IMG/VR virus record: IMGVR_UViG_3300009079_000161
Location: 1 to 20,033 of that record
Reading direction: 5' to 3' (one strand)
Length of the DNA stretch: 20,033 bases
Source: a virus
Shown here: positions 5,697 through 11,957 of the stretch, piece after piece
How positions within the stretch are numbered: position 1 is the first letter of the stretch
Layout of the letters: each line of letters starts with the position of its first letter
Translations under genes and position numbers: made by a program
The notes under the pieces: generated by a model
The model's input: only the letters and a program-made list of their open reading frames with translations
What the model was told of the DNA's origin: nothing
Database searches by the model: none

Positions 5697-6374
5697 TTAG
5701 TAGTTAAACGCTTTTAATGTGTATTCAAATGGATTACCTTCAATGTTTTTTACAAGTTCTAACATTTGTTGAGCTAATTCTCGAACTTCTTTCTGACTAT
5801 GTTCGGAATTTCTCAACCCTTGAAAATGTACAAAAGAACGGAAGTTAAAAGAAATGTCCATTGTAATTTGAGAGTTAAAAGTTTTGAAAAACCTAGCTGA
5901 TTCTTTAGCTCTTTTACGCCCCAAAATAGGAGTTAACTCTTCTAAACACTTGTGATAAAGCTCATTTGATAGCCTTGAGTGTTTTTCTAAGATAGAATCC
6001 CACCCTAAAACAGCTCCTTGTTTATAACCTCCAATTATTTCAGCTCCGTCTTTGGTTGTGATACCCCAATCATTAGGAATATAAGTTCTATCCTCTTTTA
6101 ACTCCTTATACCGTGCCGACTCTCCGTTAATACTTACACCAATTCTGTGTTTTAAAAGATGAATATGTGTTGCTTGGTCAACTGTAACTAAAAAATGTAA
6201 TTGGCTTTTTTCAAAAGGGGTATGATGTCCTTCTGAAGCTAACATATTTAATAGTTTTGGAACTCTTTTTATCTTATCATTTGTTAAATCTCTTGATGTT
6301 GAAGTCCATGCGGATTGTGCATGTACTAAATCATTTCCATAATATCCTAATAATTCTACTTTGTTTTTACTCAT
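5697..6374 (-). CDS. thyX: Flavin-dependent thymidylate synthase ThyX
   Basis: The 225-residue protein carries the ThyX motif RHRxxSxNxxSxRY in the form KHRIGVSINGESARY (75-89), with a conservative K for the first R. The HHTPFE block (50-55) precedes it. The C-terminal FQGLRNSEHSQKEVRELA region holds the arginine (R188) and Q-K-E-V-R segment that bind dUMP and FAD in known enzymes. It makes dTMP from dUMP using FAD, NADPH and methylene-tetrahydrofolate, supplying phage DNA synthesis together with nrdAB and the MazG-like protein. I chose ATG 6374 (MSKNKVELLGYYG). The 12-residue longer frame would start with TTG and overlap the upstream membrane gene. The gene follows that membrane gene after 17 bases. 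Confidence 0.93.
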   Translation of the reverse strand: MSKNKVELLGYYGNDLVHAQSAWTSTSRDLTNDKIKRVPKLLNMLASEGHHTPFEKSQLHFLVTVDQATHIHLLKHRIGVSINGESARYKELKEDRTYIPNDWGITTKDGAEIIGGYKQGAVLGWDSILEKHSRLSNELYHKCLEELTPILGRKRAKESARFFKTFNSQITMDISFNFRSFVHFQGLRNSEHSQKEVRELAQQMLELVKNIEGNPFEYTLKAFNY

Positions 6375-6391
6375 TTTTATAGTACCAATTT

Positions 6392-6832
6392 TTAATTTTT
6401 TAACCTCCAAAATTTATCTATATAACTTTTATGGAACACTACTAGAAAATACACTAAAGCTGTTTCCATCCAAAAAAGCCCAAACCAACATGTTAGTAAA
6501 ACTACAGCTACATACCCATAAATCCATTTCCTCATAGTTTGTACTCCATAATAAATAGATAAAGCACAAGATATAAAAAATAAAGTTCCTAAGAAATTAT
6601 GCAGTAGGTGATATTGTTCTACATTAAAAGCAGTTAAAAGTATTAATATCCAACCTGTGATTTCCCAATATTTTAAATTTATAAAACAATACCCAGTTGT
6701 GATGTTTAATAATACAAACATAAAATTAAGATTTGTATTAACAAGTGTAGAGAAACTTTTTATAGAATCTCCGTACATAATTAAAGAACATATTGGTAAT
6801 AATATTGCTAGTAAAAAGGCTATATACTTCAT
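6392..6832 (-). CDS. Polytopic membrane protein, 146 aa, unknown function
   Basis: The protein is almost entirely hydrophobic, with about five membrane segments (roughly residues 3-20, 36-52, 58-72, 78-97, 105-135) and short polar turns. The start is MKYIAFLLAILLPICSLIMY and the end is a basic HKSYIDKFWRLKN, probably cytoplasmic. A conserved-looking HNFLGTLFFISC helix holds the His-Asn pair. I do not recognise the family. Being in line with a secreted protein and a membrane-bound transglycosylase, it may act at the envelope, for example in superinfection exclusion or lysis timing; that is inference. It starts one base after the upstream stop. Confidence 0.65.
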   Translation of the reverse strand: MKYIAFLLAILLPICSLIMYGDSIKSFSTLVNTNLNFMFVLLNITTGYCFINLKYWEITGWILILLTAFNVEQYHLLHNFLGTLFFISCALSIYYGVQTMRKWIYGYVAVVLLTCWFGLFWMETALVYFLVVFHKSYIDKFWRLKN

Positions 6833-6833
6833 A

Positions 6834-7217
6834 TTAAAATTGTTTTACATCTTCTATATAACATTTTAAAATACCCTCGTTTGTTGTAATATATAAAACA
6901 TTATCTGCCATATCAAATACAATATTTACTCTGTCTAAAAAGTTATCTAAATCCCTTAATTTTAAAACTAGTAAAATTTCACTTTTTATTCTATCTATTA
7001 TTTTGTAATAAGTATTATAATTATTTGTATTTAAAACTACAACATCGTTATACTTATCTACTATAACAGTTAACTTGGCTATGTCAGTACCTTCACAGTT
7101 ATTTTTAATATCTTGTAAGATGCATTGTTTTGTTGAGGTAAAAGATGTATAATTATTCTCCTGAGATTGTACTGTAACACTAATAAACAATACAATAAAT
7201 AACATTATTTTTTTCAT
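6834..7217 (-). CDS. Secreted hypothetical protein, 127 aa
   Basis: A clear signal peptide (MKKIMLFIVLFISVTVQSQ, cleavage expected near residue 19) has the hydrophobic core and QSQ ending common in flavobacterial exported proteins. The mature part is beta/alpha mixed, with two cysteines near its start (QCILQDIKNNC) that could form a disulfide and one near the end (LKCYIEDVKQF). No family is recognised. It sits between the transglycosylase and the polytopic membrane protein and is most likely periplasmic. Confidence 0.65.
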   Translation of the reverse strand: MKKIMLFIVLFISVTVQSQENNYTSFTSTKQCILQDIKNNCEGTDIAKLTVIVDKYNDVVVLNTNNYNTYYKIIDRIKSEILLVLKLRDLDNFLDRVNIVFDMADNVLYITTNEGILKCYIEDVKQF

Positions 7218-7225
7218 TTTATATT

Positions 7226-7843
7226 TTATTTAAATAAGAATAGTATAGGATATTGATAATCACCTCCGTGATAGTGATGCATTACTTTAGACCAATCTTT
7301 TTCTTTATTATAAAAATAATTTAGATATGTTAATAGAATATCTACTTGCTTTTCTTCATTAAATCTATTATTAGTATTTATACCTTTTAATTTACACATT
7401 GTATTCCAAGTACCATCTAAAAACTGATACATCCCCTTAGCAGTTGAACTTTCACTCCTGGCATCACTGTTAAATCTACTCTCTTTATAAGCTATCCACC
7501 ATACAAGTGTAGCAGGTACTTTAGCCTCTTCAATTTTATTTCTGTACTTTAGAGATAGGACTTCAAACTTTTTATACTGTTCTTTTGTCAACTTAAATCC
7601 TATGTTTTTGTATAAATCTTCTACATATGTTTCCTCTCTAAGGGGTTGATTTACAACTTTTATTCTTTGTTCTTTTTGTCTTATTATTTGCTCTTTATTG
7701 TGAACCTCTGTTTTTAACTTCATTGCTGAGATTAAAGTTGCCCCAAAAGAGATTAAAAGGATTGTTACAATCAATCTGTACTTTAACAACTTATTTGTTT
7801 TTTCAAAGACAAGTTTTTCAGTATTAAATTTAAATAGTGACAT
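7226..7843 (-). CDS. Membrane-anchored lytic transglycosylase (SLT-like lysozyme domain)
   Basis: The 205-residue protein has a cytoplasmic N-terminus, one membrane helix (about 22-41), a charged, probably coiled stretch (45-105) and a C-terminal goose-lysozyme/SLT-like domain. Catalytic E121 lies in AYKESRFN, followed by the G-M-Y-Q-F motif (137-141) and an HYHGGD motif (190-195) in place of the usual A-Y-N-G-G. Such enzymes cleave the MurNAc-GlcNAc bond of peptidoglycan. In a phage this may serve lysis or DNA entry, with the domain facing the periplasm. ATG 7843 (MSLFKFNTEKLVFEK) is chosen because the longer frame to 7879 overlaps the promoter at 7869-7899. The SLT domain ends soon after the HGG motif, so it is a minimal version. 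Confidence 0.8.
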   Translation of the reverse strand: MSLFKFNTEKLVFEKTNKLLKYRLIVTILLISFGATLISAMKLKTEVHNKEQIIRQKEQRIKVVNQPLREETYVEDLYKNIGFKLTKEQYKKFEVLSLKYRNKIEEAKVPATLVWWIAYKESRFNSDARSESSTAKGMYQFLDGTWNTMCKLKGINTNNRFNEEKQVDILLTYLNYFYNKEKDWSKVMHHYHGGDYQYPILFLFK

Positions 7844-7868
7844 AATTTTATTTTTAATTATTAGTTTA

Positions 7869-7899
7869 CAAATATACATAAATTTTTAATAAAAACAAA
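7869..7899 (-). promoter_or_regulatory. Bacteroidetes-type promoter for the transglycosylase unit
   Basis: The minus strand has TTTG (7899-7896), a 19-base spacer and TATATTTG (7876-7869), a full match to the consensus. It overlaps the 3' end of the preceding gene (stop at 7886) and lies about 25 bases before the preferred ATG at 7843. Confidence 0.65.
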
Positions 7900-8170
7900 T
7901 TAACCATATTAATAATAATATAAACACTAATATTATCGATATTATAATATTTCTTTTTGTTTTTTGTTTATACTCTTTTTCTTCTAAATTCTGCTTACAA
8001 TAAACGGCTGAAGATATTAAATCAAAAGGTATATCACCATTAATACCATCTAATCCATACAATGTGTAATATATACTAAAACCTAATATATAAAAAACTT
8101 CTTGTACTACATAATCCTCTCTGTTGTCTATTAATTGTACGATACTAAATCTTTTTTCTGATATTTTCAT
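7886..8170 (-). CDS. Hypothetical tail-anchored membrane protein, 94 aa
   Basis: The soluble N-terminal part (MKISEKRFSIVQLIDNREDY...) is followed by a Lys/Glu-rich linker (about 60-72) and a C-terminal membrane helix (about 74-92, IIISIILVFILLLIWLICF). Tail-anchored topology with the N-terminus in the cytoplasm is likely. No family is recognised. It begins three bases after the frame-disrupted small ORF at 8173-8258 and shares its promoter at 8277-8308. Confidence 0.6.
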   Translation of the reverse strand: MKISEKRFSIVQLIDNREDYVVQEVFYILGFSIYYTLYGLDGINGDIPFDLISSAVYCKQNLEEKEYKQKTKRNIIISIILVFILLLIWLICFY

Positions 8171-8172
8171 AA

Positions 8173-8258
8173 TTATTTCTTTTTAAATTTTTCAAACAAC
8201 TCGTGTAGTTTAGCCCCATCTATCATAATGCCATTGGTAATATGTGTATATTTTTCAT
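8173..8258 (-). pseudogene. Small ORF with a one-base frame disruption (about 28 aa if restored)
   Basis: ATG 8258 lies 19 bases after the -7 box at 8277-8284 and is the natural first start, but its frame stops after 11 codons. The adjacent frame is open from just after that ATG to TAA 8173-8175. One extra A in the run after the ATG (ATGAAAAAT), or a -1 slip there, joins them into MKKYTHITNGIMIDGAKL followed by HELFEKFKKK. The length 8173-8258 is 86 bases, one short of 29 codons. An internal ATG at 8226 could still give 17 residues. It may be a mutation, a sequencing error or slippage. Confidence 0.4.
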
Positions 8259-8276
8259 ATCTTTAAATTTATTTTA

Positions 8277-8308
8277 CAAAAATATAAAAAAATATTTAAC
8301 TGTGCAAG
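8277..8308 (-). promoter_or_regulatory. Bacteroidetes-type promoter downstream of the nrd operon
   Basis: The minus strand has CTTG (8308-8305), a 20-base spacer and TATTTTTG (8284-8277). It lies directly after the terminator of the nrdB-nrdA-thioredoxin operon and starts the unit containing 8173-8258 and 7886-8170. Confidence 0.6.
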
Positions 8309-8324
8309 AAAAAAGTGTTTTTTT

Positions 8325-8352
8325 AATAAAAAAGCTGACTATAAAGTCAGCT
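8325..8352 (-). terminator. Strong intrinsic terminator of the nrd operon
   Basis: On the minus strand AGCTGACT (8352-8345), loop TTAT and AGTCAGCT (8340-8333) form a perfect 8-bp stem, followed by TTTTTTATT. The TAG stop of the thioredoxin gene lies in the loop and the last coding codons form the left arm, so the terminator is partly built from coding sequence. Confidence 0.9.
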
Positions 8353-8572
8353 CTTCTATTTGTTGTTTGGTTTTAAAACCACTAAATCTATTAACCTCTA
8401 TTCCATTCTTTAAAACAACTACTGTGGGTGCTTTCCTTACATTATACTGTAGGGCTGTTTCAAAGTCTTCTGAGGCATCAATAAACTTTACATTATCAAA
8501 CTCCTCCATAATAGGTTTTAATTGAGCACAAGGGCTACAATTAGGCATCTTAAATACTAAATACTCTTTCAT
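8339..8572 (-). CDS. Thioredoxin/glutaredoxin-like redox protein
   Basis: The 77-residue protein has a thioredoxin-like fold signature. It starts MKEYLVFKMPNCSPCAQLKP with the redox pair C12-S-P-C15 at the end of the first strand and start of the helix. It has a K-A-P-T-V-V-V segment with the cis-proline at P49, and a closing G-F-K helix start. It is short, like glutaredoxins and NrdH-redoxins, but the C-x-P-C and A-P-T motifs are thioredoxin-like. It lies three bases after nrdA and is most likely the dithiol donor that re-reduces the C-terminal cysteine pair of NrdA. Its last codons overlap the operon terminator. Confidence 0.88.
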   Translation of the reverse strand: MKEYLVFKMPNCSPCAQLKPIMEEFDNVKFIDASEDFETALQYNVRKAPTVVVLKNGIEVNRFSGFKTKQQIEELTL

Positions 8573-8575
8573 ATA

Positions 8576-10300
8576 CTAACCTTCGCAACTCAAGCAACTT
8601 GAGTCAAACGCTTTTTTTGTTGTTTTATTAAAATAATGTTTTACGTCTTCTTGTGTTTGACCTTCTCTAAGGTTACTTAAACTTCTTTGATAGTATAAAG
8701 TTTTAACTCCGTATAAAGAGGCTGTTAAATATAACTCACTTCTTTGTTGTGCAGGAGTGTTAGGTAACACAAATAAATTCAAACTTTGACTTTGACAAAT
8801 ATAATCCTGTCTCAAACTTGCAGCTTTTATGATACCATACTGATTAATCTCATAAGCTGTTAAAAATACTTCTTTCTCTTCTTTTGATAAAAAATCTAAA
8901 TGTTGAACTGAACCAAAATTAATAACTATAGAATCCCAAACATCTGCTGTATCTTGCTCTTTATCCCTTAATAACTTCTCTAAAGTTGGGTTTTTCTTTA
9001 AAAAAGAACCTTTAGCTACTTTTCTTTGAAAAATGTTGGATACCCAAGGTTCTATTCCTGGGGAAACGTCTCCACTAATTAAAGCATTAGTTGTTGTAGG
9101 AGCAATAGCTAAAAGAGTTGTGTGTCTTTTGTGAATTTTAAAGTTTTTATTAACCTCGCAAGCTCCAAACATATCTGCTAATTCTGTAGAAGCTTCTTCA
9201 GCCTGTCTTTTTATTCTACTGTAAATACTTCTTCTATAATTATCTGCCATTAAAGAGACAAACGAAATTTTTCGTTCCTGTAAAAAAGAATGCTCCCCAA
9301 GTGTTCCTAAACCTAAAGCCCTATGTCTAATAGCAAACCTAACAGCATCTTCCATACCCTCTAATTTAGAAGCTTTTCTAATAAATTCAGACATAACTGC
9401 TTCTAAAATATAAATAGCTACCTTAACAGCATCTGTATTTTTCCACTCATCATAAGAAGCTAAATTCATAGAAGCTAAACAGCAAACAAATGATTCTGTT
9501 TCATTTGAAGGTAAACAAATTTCTGAGCATAAGTTGCTAGATTTAAGTATGTTAACTCCATTATAAGGTAAAGGTGTACTTGGGTGATTATTAACATTAT
9601 CCTTAAACATAATATAAGGGATACCTATATTATTACGCATTTCACAAATTTTAGCCCAAATAGTTAATGCTTTTACATCCCCTCTTATGATGTTCTCTAC
9701 ATCTTTTTTATCTACTACTACACCTGTTGTTATAGTTTGAATAGGATTCCCAATATCTCTAATTTCTAAGAAATCTAAAATGTCAGGGTGAGAAAAATCT
9801 AAGTACCCTGCTAACATACCTCTTCTAACACCCCCTTGACTAACTTCTTCAATAGTGGTATTAAGCATTTTTATAGGGGACATTACACCTTTAGACTTAG
9901 CTGTTGTGTTACTAATAGAAGCCCCTCTACCTCTAACATCCCCAAGATAAGCAGAAGTGCCTCCTCCATTTTGAGACATTATTGCTACTTCTAAATCTTT
10001 CTTCTTGAATGATAAAATAGAATCGGAAACGTGAGAATTAAAACAACTAATTGGTAAACCTCTTTGTCTTCCATAGTTTGACCAAATAGGTGAAGAAAGT
10101 CCAATATAACCTTCCCAAACATATTCAAAAACTTTATCTGCTAAACCATCCACACCAATTTCTAATTCAACTTTTCTTGCTATATTTTTAATAGCTTGTT
10201 TTGGAGTCTCTTCTCCTTGTAAATAATCAGCTTTCAATGTAACTAAAGCAGATTCACTCATATAATTTGGGTAATCTACACCCTTAATCCATCCTACCAT
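8576..10300 (-). CDS. nrdA: Class I ribonucleotide reductase large (alpha) subunit
   Basis: The 574-residue protein contains the class I active site. LSSPIWSNYG...LPISCFN holds C86, equivalent to E. coli C225. NLCSEI (256-261) holds the radical C258 and E260. C273 or C274 (FVCCLAS) supplies the second redox cysteine. The radical-transfer tyrosine pair is in KTLYYQRS (Y536, Y537), and a C-terminal redox pair C569-L-S-C572 (SCLSCEG end) is present. It reduces ribonucleotides to deoxyribonucleotides with the NrdB radical subunit. At 574 residues it is much shorter than the E. coli protein (about 760), and the N-terminal ATP-cone region is missing, so activity-site regulation by dATP is probably lost, as in several phage enzymes. 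The ATG overlaps the end of nrdB by 17 bases; the thioredoxin follows. Confidence 0.95.
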   Translation of the reverse strand: MVGWIKGVDYPNYMSESALVTLKADYLQGEETPKQAIKNIARKVELEIGVDGLADKVFEYVWEGYIGLSSPIWSNYGRQRGLPISCFNSHVSDSILSFKKKDLEVAIMSQNGGGTSAYLGDVRGRGASISNTTAKSKGVMSPIKMLNTTIEEVSQGGVRRGMLAGYLDFSHPDILDFLEIRDIGNPIQTITTGVVVDKKDVENIIRGDVKALTIWAKICEMRNNIGIPYIMFKDNVNNHPSTPLPYNGVNILKSSNLCSEICLPSNETESFVCCLASMNLASYDEWKNTDAVKVAIYILEAVMSEFIRKASKLEGMEDAVRFAIRHRALGLGTLGEHSFLQERKISFVSLMADNYRRSIYSRIKRQAEEASTELADMFGACEVNKNFKIHKRHTTLLAIAPTTTNALISGDVSPGIEPWVSNIFQRKVAKGSFLKKNPTLEKLLRDKEQDTADVWDSIVINFGSVQHLDFLSKEEKEVFLTAYEINQYGIIKAASLRQDYICQSQSLNLFVLPNTPAQQRSELYLTASLYGVKTLYYQRSLSNLREGQTQEDVKHYFNKTTKKAFDSSCLSCEG

Positions 10301-11345
10301 CTATAATATAATTTTTATCTAACTTATTTAAAAAATTCTCTGAAACTTTAACAGTACTTTCATCAAATACTACCATATTTTTAGTATAGTCTGTTGGTCT
10401 GCTTCCTGCTAAAAAGTCTGTAAACTGTGTGGCATTGCTTTCTAAATCAAACCATTTTGTGTCTTCTAATACTTTTTCATCAATATCAAAAATAGCTTTT
10501 AAACCTAATCTTTTTAGCGAATCATTAGCTCTATTTTTCATGTAGTTTATAACTTGGTCAGATGTTAAATTTGGTAAATTATTATCATCAAAAATATCTT
10601 TAATAAGTTTTGTCTCGATATCCATACCTGTTGTAAAAGCTACATAAATAGAAGATTTAAACTCATTTGTCCAAATCCAATTACATTCGTCTTTTATCTT
10701 ATTAAATATATAAATACCACCATCTCCGTGTAAAGATTCTTCTCGTTTTGACCAATCAATAACGTTTCCTACAGTTTTCATAAAATTTCTTCCATTTGAT
10801 GAGAAAGATTTTAAAATCATAAACTGTCCAAATAATGCTACTCTTTCAGTAAATGCAGAAAAAACAGCTAACCCAAAAGCAAATCGTTTTATATGTTCAG
10901 GATTTGTTTTATCAAAGTCAAAATTTAAACTTGAATTTATTAAATTTTCAAATTTATCTGATAAGATAGGGTCTTTAGAATAAGGTTCAAACTCTTTTAA
11001 ATTTAATACCTCATTAATTCTAAAATATGCCGAAGCGTGTCTTGACTCATTTTCTGCAAAGGCATAACCCATCTCACAAAACTCAGGTCTTGGTAAAAAT
11101 CTGCCTATTTTACTCCATAAATCATCTGCTACATGCACTTCTACCTCAGAAAAGGTTCTTAATATTCTTGATATAATTTGACGGTCTACTTCTGTCAAAT
11201 CTGTTTTGTAATTTTGAACATCTTTATCAAACTCCAACTCTCTGTGAACCCAATACCCATCTTGTACAGGTTCTGTAAAATTCTTCTCTACTTCTGGAAA
11301 ATCATACGGTTTGTACACCTCCCTACCATCAAAAATACTACTCAT
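10284..11345 (-). CDS. nrdB: Class I ribonucleotide reductase small (beta) subunit
   Basis: The 353-residue ferritin-like protein has the expected metal ligands. The FSEVEVHVADDLW helix probably supplies the first carboxylate as E69. E100-x2-H103 lies in ENESRHASAY, with Y107 exactly four residues after the histidine, as in the radical tyrosine of class Ia/Ib enzymes. E167 (AFTERVALF) and E203-x2-H206 (REESLH) complete the set. It generates the radical used by NrdA, and the tyrosine suggests a Y-radical type rather than the Mn/Fe class Ic. It is the first gene of nrdB-nrdA-thioredoxin. The nearest convincing promoter is at 11582-11612, with a structured leader and terminator between them, so expression may be controlled by attenuation. 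Confidence 0.94.
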   Translation of the reverse strand: MSSIFDGREVYKPYDFPEVEKNFTEPVQDGYWVHRELEFDKDVQNYKTDLTEVDRQIISRILRTFSEVEVHVADDLWSKIGRFLPRPEFCEMGYAFAENESRHASAYFRINEVLNLKEFEPYSKDPILSDKFENLINSSLNFDFDKTNPEHIKRFAFGLAVFSAFTERVALFGQFMILKSFSSNGRNFMKTVGNVIDWSKREESLHGDGGIYIFNKIKDECNWIWTNEFKSSIYVAFTTGMDIETKLIKDIFDDNNLPNLTSDQVINYMKNRANDSLKRLGLKAIFDIDEKVLEDTKWFDLESNATQFTDFLAGSRPTDYTKNMVVFDESTVKVSENFLNKLDKNYIIDGRMD

Positions 11346-11459
11346 TTTTTTTTTTATTTATTATAAAATTATTATATATATAAACCAAACAGGTTTCCAT
11401 AACACTTATTTTTTTATTCTTTTTAAATCTGATACATGAAATCTATATTTATTAAGGTC
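11346..11459 (-). other. AT-rich gap between leader terminator and nrdB, no gene seen
   Basis: About 110 bases of very AT-rich sequence with no TAnnTTTG element and only a low-complexity 20-codon frame near its end. The absence of a promoter here is part of the case that nrdB depends on the upstream promoter at 11582-11612. Confidence 0.4.
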
Positions 11460-11493
11460 AAAAAAGCCCTACCATTTTAAATTGCGATAGGGC
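11460..11493 (-). terminator. Intrinsic terminator or attenuator upstream of nrdB
   Basis: On the minus strand GCCCTA (11493-11488) pairs with TAGGGC (11471-11466), extended by a further C-G pair after one mismatch, and is followed by TTTTTT. It closes the leader that begins near 11578 and also lies downstream of the 11642-11947 gene, so it could end that transcript as well. It is about 115 bases before the nrdB ATG. Confidence 0.75.
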
Positions 11494-11578
11494 ATTATTG
11501 ATAATCTTATTACGTGCCAACCTCTTAAAAAAGACTGATTTCACGCTCACAGGCTCTACTGTGCTTTTGTAATTTATA
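11460..11578 (-). ncRNA. Structured nrdB leader or small RNA
   Basis: From the likely start just after the promoter, the minus strand can form hairpin 1, CACAG-TAGAGC-CTGTG (11563-11548). It can also form a longer interrupted hairpin 2, closed by CGTG (11545-11542) with CACG (11516-11513) and with TCTT-TTTT-AAGA at its tip. A small ATTA-TCAA-TAAT stem follows, then the terminator stem. This is the layout of either an independent sRNA or an attenuating leader. I see no clear antiterminator segment complementary to the terminator arm. A GTG-started 30-codon frame (11458-11550) runs through it and could be a leader peptide or chance. It fits no RNA family I recognise. Confidence 0.55.
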
Positions 11579-11581
11579 ATG

Positions 11582-11612
11582 CAAATATATAACTTAATTT
11601 TATAATATCAAA
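11582..11612 (-). promoter_or_regulatory. Consensus Bacteroidetes promoter upstream of the nrd leader
   Basis: The minus strand has TTTG (11612-11609), exactly 19 bases, then TATATTTG (11589-11582). This is the full Bacteroidetes consensus with standard spacing. It lies in a gene-free gap after the stop of the 11642-11947 gene and is the best promoter in the window. Confidence 0.78.
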
Positions 11613-11641
11613 ATACATTACAGTCAAAGTTATTACTTAAT

Positions 11642-11947
11642 TTAAAATTGTTTAAATTCTTTGTCTAACTTATTAATAATTTTTATTAAAACATCTGTTT
11701 TATTTATAACCTCTTCTAAGCTTTCTGAATTATTTTGAGTTACTGACACATACTTAACTAAAGCTTGTGCTACCCTAGGAAAATAATAATTATTTATAAA
11801 CTCAAAGTTTTCTTTTTCCCCTGTATCTTTTTTAACTTTCTTTCTAATTTCGTGGAAAGTTAAGACTACTCCATTAAAACCGTCAGGTGTTAGATACCAA
11901 TTAGAATCTAACTCTATTTTATCTGTCTTTGTGAATGCTTTATTCAT
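11642..11947 (-). CDS. Hypothetical phage protein, 101 aa
   Basis: The protein starts MNKAFTKTDKIELDSNWYLT. A central block (PDGFNGVVLTFHEIRKKVKK, then YYFPRVAQALVKYV) has the look of a small conserved protein seen beside phage recombination and replication genes, but I cannot name the family. The N-terminal half looks beta-rich with a conserved Trp/Asp/Gly, and the C-terminal 40 residues are helical. It starts ten bases after the PD-(D/E)XK nuclease gene and is the last gene before the nrd leader. Confidence 0.65.
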   Translation of the reverse strand: MNKAFTKTDKIELDSNWYLTPDGFNGVVLTFHEIRKKVKKDTGEKENFEFINNYYFPRVAQALVKYVSVTQNNSESLEEVINKTDVLIKIINKLDKEFKQF

Positions 11948-11957
11948 TTTTTTTATT

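Noticed and set aside
11458-11550. GTG-started 30-codon ORF inside the nrd leader
   Set aside because: It runs through both arms of the terminator hairpin. A frame of this length is not rare by chance, so it is not annotated as a gene, only mentioned as a possible leader peptide.
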